Assembly: GCF_028285715.1 (NCBI RefSeq)
Contig: NZ_JANQOO010000003.1
Coordinates: 1-64,000, forward strand
From: Ulvibacterium sp.
GTDB lineage: Bacteria; Bacteroidota; Bacteroidia; Flavobacteriales; Flavobacteriaceae
Direction of reading: 5' to 3'
Length of the DNA: 64,000 bases
Below the pieces are notes generated by a model that ran no database searches, had not been told where the DNA came from, and was given only the letters and a program-made list of their open reading frames with translations. Of this stretch, positions 53,538 to 62,870 are shown one piece after another; position 1 is the first letter of the stretch, and every line of letters starts with the position of its first letter. Both the position numbers and the translations under genes were made by a program.

Positions 53538-54087
53538 TTGAAATCAATTCGGTTAACAGCCAAAACATCATAAGTTCGTTTCCATAGGTTTTCCTTAAAG
53601 ACTTTAAGGCTTGACTAATGTATGACTTAAACGTCCCCAAGGGCACTCCCATTACCGTATGTGCCTCCCGATGCGTATATCCCTTAAAATATATTAGGGA
53701 CAGGGCTTCTTGATGGTGGGGCTCTAGTTTTTTCAACGCACCGTTAAGTTCTGTATAATCTGGCGTAGTTTCGGTTGGGCTTGTAGTACCATATACACTT
53801 AAATCTTCGGTTTGGATGAGCAAGTCGTTTTTCCGAAGCGCGTTCAATGTGGTATTTTTAGCTATTCGGTATGCCCAGGTGTAAAACTTTCCCCTAGTTT
53901 CATCATAGCTTCCAATATTCCTCCAAATCTTAATAAAGGTTTCTTGAAGCAAATCCTCTGCCAAGGATTCATTTCGGCACATGCGCAATATCACACCGAA
54001 TAAGGCCCCGGAATACTTGTCATACAATTGATACAGTGCCTTTTGGTCTTGGTCATGAACTCTTTTAATAAGGAGGGCATCATCCAT
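53530..54087 (-). CDS. ECF sigma factor (SigK-like context)
   Basis: 185 residues from the ATG at 54087; the TTG at 54093 is two codons upstream. Region 2 (DQKALYQLYDKYSGALFGVILRM, LAEDLLQETFIKIWRNIGSYDETRGKFYTWAYRIAKN) and region 4 (LEPHHQEALSLIYFKGYTHREAHTVMGVPLGTFKSYISQAL). Co-encoded with the RskA-type factor; a TATCTTTA box at 54107-54114 (minus strand) lies 20 bp upstream. Confidence 0.95.
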   Translation of the reverse strand: MDDALLIKRVHDQDQKALYQLYDKYSGALFGVILRMCRNESLAEDLLQETFIKIWRNIGSYDETRGKFYTWAYRIAKNTTLNALRKNDLLIQTEDLSVYGTTSPTETTPDYTELNGALKKLEPHHQEALSLIYFKGYTHREAHTVMGVPLGTFKSYISQALKSLRKTYGNELMMFWLLTELISNG

Positions 54088-54106
54088 TGGCAAAAATCAG
54101 AGGTGT

Positions 54107-54114
54107 TAAAGATA
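54107..54114 (-). promoter_or_regulatory. Putative -7 box (TATCTTTA) for the sigma/RskA operon
   Basis: Seven of eight positions match TAnnTTTG; it lies between the divergent sigma and fasciclin genes. A separate dyad for the fasciclin gene is at 54159-54195. Confidence 0.45.
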
Positions 54115-54158
54115 TGATAAAAAACCAGGGTCTTCATCCAAATCGGAAAAAGGTGTGT

Positions 54159-54195
54159 AAATGATTACGAAAGCGCGCAAAAAAACGAATCATTT
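54159..54195. promoter_or_regulatory. Inverted repeat upstream of the fasciclin gene
   Basis: AAATGATT (54159-54166) and AATCATTT (54188-54195) separated by 21 nt, 21 bp before the ATG. It may hold the target promoter of the adjacent sigma factor or a repressor site; the spacing is not decisive. Confidence 0.4.
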
Positions 54196-54216
54196 AAATC
54201 TTAAAATTAAAAAATC

Positions 54217-54735
54217 ATGAAAAAAATAGCTTTTGTACTAACCACCATTTCAATCCTATTTCTTGCGACTAGGGCAACTGCCCAAAAATCCCAGGATATT
54301 GTTGACATAGCCGTTTCCGTAGACGACTTCTCAACTTTGGTCACCGCACTAAAAGCGGCTGATTTGGTAGGGGCCTTAAAGGGAGACGGCCCATTTACCG
54401 TTTTTGCCCCGGTCAATTCGGGCTTTGCCAAAATTGACTCCAATACCCTAAATACTCTATTGCAACCAGAGAACAAAGAAAAGCTTAGTGCCATACTTAC
54501 CTATCATGTGGTTTCTGGCAAATTGGCCGCCAGCGATGTGGTCGCCGCTCTGAAAGCAGGAAAGGGCAAGGTGGAACTGACCACCTTGAACGGTGCAAAA
54601 TTGACCGCAATGAACAAGGATGGAGGTATTTTTCTAAAAGATGCCAATGGTAACTATAGTAAAATTGCCAAAACCGATGTAATGGCCTCCAATGGGGTAA
54701 TTCATATCATCGAGGATGTAGTGATGCCCAAATAG
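54217..54735 (+). CDS. Secreted fasciclin (FAS1) domain protein
   Basis: 172 residues. Signal peptide ending LATRATAQ, then one FAS1 domain: DFSTLVTALKAADLVGALKG, GPFTVFAPVNSGFAKI, LTYHVVSGKL and the closing NGVIHIIEDVVMPK. FAS1 proteins mediate cell-surface adhesion. It faces an ECF sigma/RskA pair, which may control it. Confidence 0.95.
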   Translation: MKKIAFVLTTISILFLATRATAQKSQDIVDIAVSVDDFSTLVTALKAADLVGALKGDGPFTVFAPVNSGFAKIDSNTLNTLLQPENKEKLSAILTYHVVSGKLAASDVVAALKAGKGKVELTTLNGAKLTAMNKDGGIFLKDANGNYSKIAKTDVMASNGVIHIIEDVVMPK

Positions 54736-54757
54736 GGATAGTGTTTAGTTGAGTGGG

Positions 54758-54781
54758 AAGGCACCGTTTAGGCGGTGCCTT
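54758..54781 (+). terminator. Terminator after the fasciclin gene
   Basis: AAGGCACCG (54758-54766), 6-nt loop, CGGTGCCTT (54773-54781), then a run of T. Confidence 0.9.
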
Positions 54782-54920
54782 TTTTATGTCTGAACGAACA
54801 AACTTTGGGAATCGGGATTCAGCAGTGATTTCAAGGGGAAACCAAGTCAATTTTTATTATTGTGTATTTTAGGATATCTTACCATGATTTGATGCCGCTA
54901 ACTCAATAATCAAGAACATC

Positions 54921-55904
54921 ATGAAAAGACTTATCCTCCCAATAGCGTTAGTACTGGTGGCCTGTCATGAAAATCACCATTTTTCCATTGAAATTTTAGA
55001 TGATGCGGCACTGAACCTCATTGACGCAAATAGTGAAATAGAAATAATCGGTAGTGGTTTCAAATGGACAGAAGGGCCTTTATGGATCGATTCGGGGGGT
55101 TATCTATTATTTTCGGATATCCCTAACAATACGGTTTTTAAAATTGACGGGAGTGGCGATTTGACGACATATTTAAAACCTTCCGGTTATTTGGGTAAAG
55201 CTTTTGATGGAAAGGAACCCGGCTCCAATGGATTACTTTTAGATCCCAATGGGCAATTGGTTCTGATGCAGCATGGCGAACGAAGGGTGGCGCGAATGAA
55301 GGCTTCGCTAGATTCTCCCAGTCCCGATTACGAGGTTGTGGCGGACAATTATCAAGGCAAACGGTTCAATAGTCCCAACGATGGGGTTTTTGACAGCCAA
55401 GGTAATCTATACTTCACCGATCCACCGTATGGGCTACCACAACAAATGGATGACCCGAACAAAGCGCTGGATTTTCAGGGGGTATACTGTCTAAAGACAT
55501 CGGGTGAACTTATTTTGGTAGATCAATTGACCCGACCCAATGGTATTGCGTTGTCCCCGGACGAATCCAAACTCTTCGTGGCCGTTTCCGATCCGGAAAA
55601 TGCGACATGGTATCAATACGATCTAACCGCCCCGGGAATGGTAAGCAACAAAATAATTTTTTATGATACTACGCCTTTAATTGGCCAAGAGGGCCAGCAG
55701 GGATTACCGGATGGCATGAAAATGCATAGTGACGGATATCTTTTTGCAACAGGCCCGGGCGGAGTTTGGATATTTGACCTATCGGGCAAAGCCATTGCCC
55801 GAATACATACAGGTCAGGCTACGGCCAATTGCGCTTTTACAACTGATGAGAAAACACTTTTTATGGCTGCGGATGATTATATGTTAAAAGTACCCTTAAA
55901 ATAA
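54921..55904 (+). CDS. SMP-30/gluconolactonase-like lipoprotein
   Basis: 327 residues, lipobox LVACHE. Six-bladed propeller features: GFKWTEGPLWI, SDIPNNTVFKI, GSNGLLLDPNGQLVLMQHGERRV, RFNSPNDGVFDSQGNLYFTDPPYG (metal site), RPNGIALSPDESKLFVA, LPDGMKMHSDGYLFATGPGGV. Probably hydrolyses a sugar lactone extracytoplasmically. The gap to the next gene (55905-56147) shows only A/T-rich sequence. Confidence 0.93.
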   Translation: MKRLILPIALVLVACHENHHFSIEILDDAALNLIDANSEIEIIGSGFKWTEGPLWIDSGGYLLFSDIPNNTVFKIDGSGDLTTYLKPSGYLGKAFDGKEPGSNGLLLDPNGQLVLMQHGERRVARMKASLDSPSPDYEVVADNYQGKRFNSPNDGVFDSQGNLYFTDPPYGLPQQMDDPNKALDFQGVYCLKTSGELILVDQLTRPNGIALSPDESKLFVAVSDPENATWYQYDLTAPGMVSNKIIFYDTTPLIGQEGQQGLPDGMKMHSDGYLFATGPGGVWIFDLSGKAIARIHTGQATANCAFTTDEKTLFMAADDYMLKVPLK

Positions 55905-56147
55905 GTGTGGCCTGATTGTGTTGAAATCATATACTTACACATTTCCCTATTTGAACTATCAACGTTCCGCCTTTTTTCTTTGTTTTATGATCTAAAACAC
56001 AAGGCCATACCTAGGTTATGAAGAGGAATAGCTCTATCCGGACAAAATACCAAATTCGAATAAAAAACAGGTGCAATCAAGAAAAACAGGGCTAGTTGTA
56101 GGGTTTTGGATTTATAGCTACTTTTAAAGATAACAAAATCCCATACC

Positions 56148-57197
56148 ATGAAGAACAATCCAGGGCATACTCGTTCCAGGCGTAAGTTTCTAAAAAATTC
56201 CACTGCTTTGGCGACAGGAATCGTATTAAGCGATCCTTTGGTTTTTGGCGCACCTTCAATTCTATCCCTGCATAAACAAAACGACTCTAAGATAAACGGG
56301 GTGCAGATAGGATGCATCACCTACTCGTTTAGGGATATGCCGGACCAAAGTGCCGAGGCCACTTTGCAATATGTACTGGATGCCGGTCTAAATGCCATTG
56401 AATTGATGGGTGACCCTGTGGAGCATTTTGCCGGAAAGCCAAAAAATCCTTTGGATCGCAGGACTTTTTATGGTATGATGCGCAAAAGTAAAAGCGGTGA
56501 ACTTACCCAGAATCAGATCAAGGAATTTGAGGAAATGAAATCCCAATTGGAGAATTACAGAAAAGTGGTGTCCGATTGGCGCTCAACCGTAGGCATGGGC
56601 AAGTTTGAAGAGCTCAAAAAAATGTATACGGACAAGGGAGTTCATATTTATGCCTTTAAGCCAAACGCCTTCGGTGTAAAAAACACCGATGCTGAGATTG
56701 ATTATGGTCTGCGGGCCGCCAAGGTATTGGGAGCTGATCATGTAACCTTGGAGTTGCCAGGTAATGATATCCATACACGCAAATTAGGTACTATGGCCTC
56801 AAAACATGGGATGAATGTAGCGTATCACGGACATACCCAACAAACCCCGACTTTTTGGGATACAGCCTTAAAACAATCCGAACATAATATGATGAATCTG
56901 GATTTGGGCCATTACATTGCTGCCGGTTATACCGATGCCTTGGAGTTGATACAGGGCAAACATGAGCGTATAAGTAGCATGCACTTAAAGGATAGAAAAA
57001 ATCTTGAAAATGGACAGGCCAATCTGCCCTTTGGAAAAGGGGACACTCCCATTGTAGAGGTGCTACAACTTATGCGGGATAAGAAATACACTTACCCGGT
57101 TTCCATTGAATTGGAATATGAGGTGCCCCAGGATTCAAACTCCGTTAAGGAAGTGGCCAAATGTTTGGAGTATTGTAGAAAGGCTTTGGAGGGTTAG
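56148..57197 (+). CDS. Tat-exported sugar phosphate isomerase/epimerase-like TIM barrel
   Basis: 349 residues. Twin-arginine signal SRRKFLKNSTALATG near residue 10, so it is exported folded. AP endonuclease 2-like barrel: YVLDAGLNAIELMGD, GVHIYAFKPNAFG, VTLELPGND, MNVAYHGHTQQTPT, NLDLGHYIAAG, SMHLKDRKN, VSIELEYEVP. The metal-site acids and histidines are conserved. Sits after the SMP-30-like gene in what may be a sugar/lactone catabolic pair. Confidence 0.92.
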   Translation: MKNNPGHTRSRRKFLKNSTALATGIVLSDPLVFGAPSILSLHKQNDSKINGVQIGCITYSFRDMPDQSAEATLQYVLDAGLNAIELMGDPVEHFAGKPKNPLDRRTFYGMMRKSKSGELTQNQIKEFEEMKSQLENYRKVVSDWRSTVGMGKFEELKKMYTDKGVHIYAFKPNAFGVKNTDAEIDYGLRAAKVLGADHVTLELPGNDIHTRKLGTMASKHGMNVAYHGHTQQTPTFWDTALKQSEHNMMNLDLGHYIAAGYTDALELIQGKHERISSMHLKDRKNLENGQANLPFGKGDTPIVEVLQLMRDKKYTYPVSIELEYEVPQDSNSVKEVAKCLEYCRKALEG

Positions 57198-57237
57198 GAA
57201 AGGATTACTCATCAACTTTAGTTCCCTACGCAAGTTT

Positions 57238-58506
57238 TTATTCTGGATTCAGCATTTTGTTCAGTCCTTCCCTATCGAATAATATTCTGCCCACTTTAAG
57301 GTCGGACCAACCCTTCTTCAGTTTATAGGTAAACTCGGGTTTCCCCTCGATTAGTTCACAGTCTATATAATAATTGGCGACTTTTTCATTTGAAACATTT
57401 TTCAATCGTTGGATGTGAGTGGATAGTATGAAGTAAGAATTGTCATACTTGCTCAGACCATTTATGGTAGTTTTACAGATTTCGAAACCATCTTCAACGT
57501 TTGTACCGCTAAAAAGCTCATCAAAAACCGCAAAGCATTTCTCACCGTTAAGGGCATTTTCAACAATGTTTTTAAGGTTCATCACCTCGGTCATAAAATG
57601 ACTGTAACCTTTTAAAATATCATCTCTTCTATTGATCTGAATGGAGAAATGATTGCAAAAGGGGATTTCTCCGGAAGATGCCGGTATTCCTAATCCAAGA
57701 TGCCCAAAATACATACAAAGTCCAACTGCTTTGAGAAAGGTAGACTTTCCCGACATATTTGGACCATTCAAAACTATCACGTTACTGGTAGTTTCAAAGT
57801 TGTTTTTGACCGGTTCATCTATTGAGGGGTGATAAAACCTAACAAGCTTTATGCCTTTTTCGTTGATAGTTGGAAAAGTAAAATCATACTTAAGAATTCC
57901 AAGGTTTATGGAAAGAAACGCTTCAAACCTGAACAAGTCTTGCCAAAAGGTCGAAATCATTCCCTTCCCCTTGACTTTGCTAATTTTTTCGGTCAAATCA
58001 ATTACATGTTTATCTTTCAAACTATGCTCTCTTACGAGGTTTTCATACTTTTTTAGCTCGAAGTTCGAAAGAAACTGCAAAATACGCCTAATATCGGTAC
58101 GATAGCCTTCTGGAAACTGTTCTAAGTCTAACCGTATAAAATATTTTGATTCCAGGCGATGAAAAAATAATACAAGTTGATTAAGCTTACTTTTGTAGCT
58201 CGCTTTCTCCTTTTTAGAGGCGAATAACCTGTATCGAAACTTTCTTTGGGATAAGTCTTCAATTTTTGCATCGTTAAGAAAAAAATGAACTTCATTTAAG
58301 TACAGAACGGTATAGGAGTACTGCCGGAGAATTTCATGGTTGGCGGTAAATCCTCTGAGAACATTTTGGCGTTCTAAAATCTCGTAAGTAGATGCCAAAG
58401 GGGTTTCTAATATTTCAAGAATTACTTTCTTGGTGAAGGAGTTTAGCGAATAATTGAATAGGGGTAAAACTTCCTTCTCAATATTTAAGTCCTGTACATT
58501 GTTCAT
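57238..58506 (-). CDS. Short MutS-related ATPase lacking mismatch-recognition domain
   Basis: 422 residues. An all-helical core (about 1-200) resembling MutS lever domains, then the MutS ATPase: LNGPNMSGKSTF (Walker A, 248-256), YSHFMTEVMNLKNIV, CFAVFDELFSGTN (Walker B), FILSTHIQRL. There is no N-terminal domain with the F-x-E mismatch motif. Full MutS is about 850 residues, so this belongs to a short class of unknown role. The codon usage looks more A/T-rich than in neighbours. Confidence 0.85.
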   Translation of the reverse strand: MNNVQDLNIEKEVLPLFNYSLNSFTKKVILEILETPLASTYEILERQNVLRGFTANHEILRQYSYTVLYLNEVHFFLNDAKIEDLSQRKFRYRLFASKKEKASYKSKLNQLVLFFHRLESKYFIRLDLEQFPEGYRTDIRRILQFLSNFELKKYENLVREHSLKDKHVIDLTEKISKVKGKGMISTFWQDLFRFEAFLSINLGILKYDFTFPTINEKGIKLVRFYHPSIDEPVKNNFETTSNVIVLNGPNMSGKSTFLKAVGLCMYFGHLGLGIPASSGEIPFCNHFSIQINRRDDILKGYSHFMTEVMNLKNIVENALNGEKCFAVFDELFSGTNVEDGFEICKTTINGLSKYDNSYFILSTHIQRLKNVSNEKVANYYIDCELIEGKPEFTYKLKKGWSDLKVGRILFDREGLNKMLNPE

Positions 58507-58604
58507 TCTTTGATTTAAAGAAATGCCTGGTTAAGGTACAAAGAACCAATGGATATGAGTATTCAGAATATCTTATAAGCCGTTTGTTGTTAGGATGCTT
58601 GCCA

Positions 58605-61070
58605 TCACTCCAACATAAACAAGGCATTGGCCATAAAGAGTTTGCCATTTTCCCAAAAACCCCTAAAAAGAGGGTTATCCACCAGATAAACTACCTTGCC
58701 CTGTCCATGCGCTTCAACCCCAAAGACCAGGGTGCGATTCAGTTTTTTTTGGGCTTCGATACCGGCAAAACCGGCTACAGGTACCTGGGCCCCTTGCTCT
58801 AGATAAACCACGGAACCGCTGTCCAAATACTCGTAGGCATAACTTTCCTGCTTCAAGGTAAAGTAAATATCGTCATATCCGAAAGCCAGTGGATGCGTTG
58901 GATCTACCTTGGCCTTAAAAATAGCTCCCCTAATCTCCTTCCTTAACTGTTCACGTACGGTTTCCTCATACGGGAAGAGGTTTTCCATGGAATCCATTGG
59001 CGCCTCCCTTTGCTTGAGACCAAAACCATTTTCTACGGCTAAGCCTTGGATAGCCCCGCCCATTGCGATAAGTCGGCCTCCGTTGGACACCCATTTTTTA
59101 AGGCGTTGTAATTTTTTAACATCTGCGAAATCCGTATAACCGTCACCACCGGGTAGAATTAAGACATCATATCCGGACAAATCGACACTTTCCAAATAGC
59201 TCGTATCGATAATCGTTATCGGATAGCCCAATTGCCGCTCAAAGAAGTGCCATATTTCACCAAACCGCAAGGTAGAGGTAGGCTCTCCGGATAGCATTGC
59301 GACTTTTACCTTAGGGACCATACGTACATATTCCGATCCAAAATCCTTACCACTTTCAACAAAACCCGTATCTGTTGTCTCCAATGTAATATGGTGCTTA
59401 TTGGCAATTTCGGTTAAAAGGGTATTGAAGTTTGCGTTGTTGGCATTATCACCTTTGGTAATGATCAAACTTCCGCGCTCATATTTTTTGCCGTTTGTGG
59501 CAAAAGGCTTTTTTGCATAACGAACCCGAATCTTTTCCTGTAAAAGCTCGGCCAAAAAACGGGCGTCCTTCATATGCTTCCACTGGGCCACATACGCGTA
59601 GTTATCTTTCGCGACACTTTTTTCTTTTGGTGGATCCATTCTCCAAGGATTATCCGTATTGGCCTCGATCTTCGTCTCAGAGGCCAAGGCATCCAAACCA
59701 TAGGCATAAGGCAGGGACCAAGCGGTAATATCATAGGTAAGGGAATCACTTAATTTTGTGCTAGGTTCAAAAAGTACCTTTACCAAAGTGCCTTTGAGTT
59801 GGTCCGTTGAGACGACCATACTTTCTTCGGAGTTTTTGATGTTGCCCGTTTTTCCTGTCATAAATCGAAATCCTCTTGCAGTACCTCCTTTCCCGGACCC
59901 ATATTCAATTTGATGTTGATCTAATAATTGGGCGAGGGCATTCAATTTGTCCTTTTCTCCATTAAGAAGATAACTCTTGTATTTATATTTCTTGCTCTTG
60001 AAGAACTTTTTGAATTCTGTGATGAGTTTCTCCGCATTCTTTGTGGAAATTTCTACTGTGGATAATCCAGTAGTATGATGGTGTACAATCCTATCCTTGA
60101 GGGTTAAGGTATCCCCAATTTGCGTAATGATGCCTAAACCGGCCCTTCCACTACCGCCCTGCTCATAGGTCATTCCAATTGCACCATTATAGGTAGGATA
60201 CGTATCCCCATAACTGGGATAAAGCAGGTCAAAGGATTCCTTGGTAAAATAGAACCATCCTTCAGCATCGAAATATTTAGCATGATTTTTTCCAATGTCT
60301 ATCTGAAAGGACCTTTGAAAAGCGGTAATTACCTCATGATAAGGTTCCGCTGCCGGAGCAAAGTAATAGGGCTCGTCAACACCTTGTTCATGAAAATCTA
60401 CGTGTACGTGGGGAAACCATTTGTTGTATACTTTCAGGCGTTGCCGGCTTTCCATTTGTGTAAGCCAGGCCCAGTCCCTATTTAAGTCGAACATATAATG
60501 GTTGCTGCGGCCCGTCCACCATCCCTGATGGTGTTCCGTACTGTTGGGATCCACAGTATAAGGTGTATTCTTATATTGGTTGTACCAATTAACATAACGG
60601 TCACGTCCATCAGGATTTAAACAAGGATCAATAATCACCACGGTATTCTTTAGGTAATCGCTGTTTTCCTTCAAAAGTGAATGGATAGTCTTCATGGAAG
60701 CCTCTGTACCTACACTCTCGTTGCCATGGACATTGTAGCTAAGCCAAACGATAACTTTTGAAGCATTTCCCTCACCTCGCATGCTACGTAGATGCTCGGT
60801 GCGGATATTCTCTAAATTTCCCATGTTCTCCGCACTGGAAAGGTAGGCTAAAAAAAGAAGTCGCCCTTCGTTCGTTTTACCGTATTCCAAGAATTGCATT
60901 CGATCGGGTGCTTTTTCCGCCAAATACTTGTAGTAATCTACTACCTGATGGTGTCTCGTAAATTGGGTTCCCAGCGGATAGCCCAAAAATTCAGAAGGCG
61001 ATTTCAAGTCCTGCGGAACTACCGAAAAAGGCAAGATGGCAAGCAATAAGGTGAGTAAAAATTGCTTCAT
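58605..61070 (-). CDS. M14 zinc carboxypeptidase with C-terminal GATase-like domain
   Basis: 821 residues. Signal peptide (FLLTLLLAILPFSVVPQ). M14 catalytic domain: VHGNESVG (H115, E118), LNPDGRDRYV, HVDFHEQGVDEP (His about 223-227) and YEQGGSG (E303). The C-terminal part (about 620-760) has a class I glutaminase-like fold: YDVLILPGGDGYTDF, WVSNGGRLIAMGGA. It removes C-terminal residues from peptides outside the cytoplasm. The fused domain is common in this clade; its role is unknown. Confidence 0.92.
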   Translation of the reverse strand: MKQFLLTLLLAILPFSVVPQDLKSPSEFLGYPLGTQFTRHHQVVDYYKYLAEKAPDRMQFLEYGKTNEGRLLFLAYLSSAENMGNLENIRTEHLRSMRGEGNASKVIVWLSYNVHGNESVGTEASMKTIHSLLKENSDYLKNTVVIIDPCLNPDGRDRYVNWYNQYKNTPYTVDPNSTEHHQGWWTGRSNHYMFDLNRDWAWLTQMESRQRLKVYNKWFPHVHVDFHEQGVDEPYYFAPAAEPYHEVITAFQRSFQIDIGKNHAKYFDAEGWFYFTKESFDLLYPSYGDTYPTYNGAIGMTYEQGGSGRAGLGIITQIGDTLTLKDRIVHHHTTGLSTVEISTKNAEKLITEFKKFFKSKKYKYKSYLLNGEKDKLNALAQLLDQHQIEYGSGKGGTARGFRFMTGKTGNIKNSEESMVVSTDQLKGTLVKVLFEPSTKLSDSLTYDITAWSLPYAYGLDALASETKIEANTDNPWRMDPPKEKSVAKDNYAYVAQWKHMKDARFLAELLQEKIRVRYAKKPFATNGKKYERGSLIITKGDNANNANFNTLLTEIANKHHITLETTDTGFVESGKDFGSEYVRMVPKVKVAMLSGEPTSTLRFGEIWHFFERQLGYPITIIDTSYLESVDLSGYDVLILPGGDGYTDFADVKKLQRLKKWVSNGGRLIAMGGAIQGLAVENGFGLKQREAPMDSMENLFPYEETVREQLRKEIRGAIFKAKVDPTHPLAFGYDDIYFTLKQESYAYEYLDSGSVVYLEQGAQVPVAGFAGIEAQKKLNRTLVFGVEAHGQGKVVYLVDNPLFRGFWENGKLFMANALFMLE

Positions 61071-61196
61071 AAAATAAGAATTAGATTTTGAAGTGTGTCA
61101 AATCTAACGATTATTGACTAAAATCGGTACCAAAATCCATCACAGGCCTTAAATTCGGTTTAACGTATTTTTAGGAACTCCAAAAAGTGATAGTTT

Positions 61197-61204
61197 TATC
61201 TTTA
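61197..61204 (+). promoter_or_regulatory. -7 box TATCTTTA for bshC
   Basis: Seven of eight match, 20 bp before the ATG at 61225. Confidence 0.45.
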
Positions 61205-61224
61205 CGCGTATTTTGACCCAATCT

Positions 61225-62832
61225 ATGGATATTGAATGTCTTCCCTTTGATCGCACGGGATATTTTTCGGAATTGATATGTGATTATCTTAAGGAAAAAG
61301 AATCACTTCGTTCTTTTTACCATCGCTTTCCGAACTTGGAGAACTTTAGGGAACAGATACAGGAAAAGGCCAAAACATTTCCCCCGTCACATAGGGAAGT
61401 ACTTTATGAGGCACTTCAAAAACAATATGACGGGGTTGACCTTACAAAAAAAACGGAAACCCATATCCGACAACTTAAGGAGCCGATTACGTTTACCGTC
61501 GTTACCGGGCACCAACTAAACCTCTTTACCGGGCCTCTTTATTTTTTGTACAAGATTATCTCTACAATCAACCTTACCCTTGAACTTAAAGCGTCATATC
61601 CCAAATACAACTTTGTGCCCATCTATTGGATGGCGACAGAGGATCACGATTTTGAAGAAATAAATTTTTTCAATTTTAAGGGTAAAAAAATACAATGGAA
61701 CCCGGATAACCGTCCAGGAGGTGCCGTTGGGCATTTATCTACCATGGGGCTCGAGGAGGTTTACGAGGCCTTTGCGAATGAATTGGGAAATAACCATAGC
61801 GCCAGTACCTTAAAAGAACTCTTTAAAAAGGCGTATTTGGAACACAATACTCTTACCGATGCCACCAGATATTTGGCCAACGTTCTTTTTGGAGAATATG
61901 GATTGGTAATCATTGATGGGGATGATGTGGGGCTAAAAAGACAGATGGTTCCCTATGTTAAAAAAGATATTTTGGAAAAGACGGGGTTTCAAAAGGTATC
62001 TGAAACGATTTCGGGATTGGAAGCACTACCAACGAAATACGGTATTCAGGTCAATCCAAGGGAAATCAATTACTTTTATCTGACCAATGGTATTCGGGAA
62101 CGCATCATTGAAAAAGAAGGGAGATTTTATGTAAACGAAACCGAGATAGAATTTTCAAAAGAGGAACTTTTGAAAGAACTTGCAGACCATCCGGAAAGTT
62201 TTTCGCCCAACGTGATTATGCGACCGGTGTATCAAGAGGTAATTCTGCCCAATCTATGTTATATTGGAGGCGGAGGGGAATTGGCCTATTGGTTGCAGTT
62301 GCGATCCACGTTCGAGGCCATGCACGTAACTTTTCCTATGCTGACCTTGCGAAATTCTGCTTTGGTAATCAGCAAAAAGCAGTATGGAAAGCTACAACGC
62401 CTAAATACGTCAACAGCCGACCTGTTCCTGAAACAAAGCAGTTTCATCAATAAGAAGATTCGGGAAATTTCCAATATTGACATCGATTTTGCTCCCCAAA
62501 AAAAATACCTGGAGGAGCAATTCAGGGCATTGTACGATTTGGCCGAACAAACGGACAAGTCCTTTTTGGGTGCGGTAAAGGCACAGGAAGTCAAACAGAA
62601 AAAGGGGTTGGATAAATTGGAAAAGCGTCTACTAAAGGCACAAAAGCGAAAATTAGGGAATCATGTGAGCCGGATTACGAAAATCCAAAATGAACTTTTC
62701 CCTAACCAATCACTTCAGGAACGCACCTTAAATTTTTCGGAACTCTATTTGGATTTGGGCGATGATCTCATACCCCTATTGATGAAAAAACTAAAACCCC
62801 TGCATCTGGAGTTTTTGGTGTTGACCTATTGA
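61225..62832 (+). CDS. bshC: Bacillithiol biosynthesis cysteine-adding enzyme
   Basis: 535 residues from the ATG at 61225; the TTG at 61213 is less likely. Signature segments: VVTGHQLNLFTGPLYFLYKIISTI, VPIYWMATEDHDFEEINFFNF, VIMRPVYQEVILPNLCYIGGGGELAYW, and a coiled C-terminal half (QKKGLDKLEKRLLKAQKRK). Adds cysteine to glucosaminyl-malate to complete bacillithiol. The partner genes bshA/bshB are not in the window. Confidence 0.95.
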   Translation: MDIECLPFDRTGYFSELICDYLKEKESLRSFYHRFPNLENFREQIQEKAKTFPPSHREVLYEALQKQYDGVDLTKKTETHIRQLKEPITFTVVTGHQLNLFTGPLYFLYKIISTINLTLELKASYPKYNFVPIYWMATEDHDFEEINFFNFKGKKIQWNPDNRPGGAVGHLSTMGLEEVYEAFANELGNNHSASTLKELFKKAYLEHNTLTDATRYLANVLFGEYGLVIIDGDDVGLKRQMVPYVKKDILEKTGFQKVSETISGLEALPTKYGIQVNPREINYFYLTNGIRERIIEKEGRFYVNETEIEFSKEELLKELADHPESFSPNVIMRPVYQEVILPNLCYIGGGGELAYWLQLRSTFEAMHVTFPMLTLRNSALVISKKQYGKLQRLNTSTADLFLKQSSFINKKIREISNIDIDFAPQKKYLEEQFRALYDLAEQTDKSFLGAVKAQEVKQKKGLDKLEKRLLKAQKRKLGNHVSRITKIQNELFPNQSLQERTLNFSELYLDLGDDLIPLLMKKLKPLHLEFLVLTY

Positions 62833-62870
62833 TTTCACATGGTATTTTTCCGATGGGTACTTTTTTGGGT

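Noticed and set aside
55985-56146. A 54-codon minus-strand frame in the gap before the isomerase gene, with a hydrophobic stretch
   Set aside because: No conserved motif; the start overlaps the start of the plus-strand gene; likely chance.
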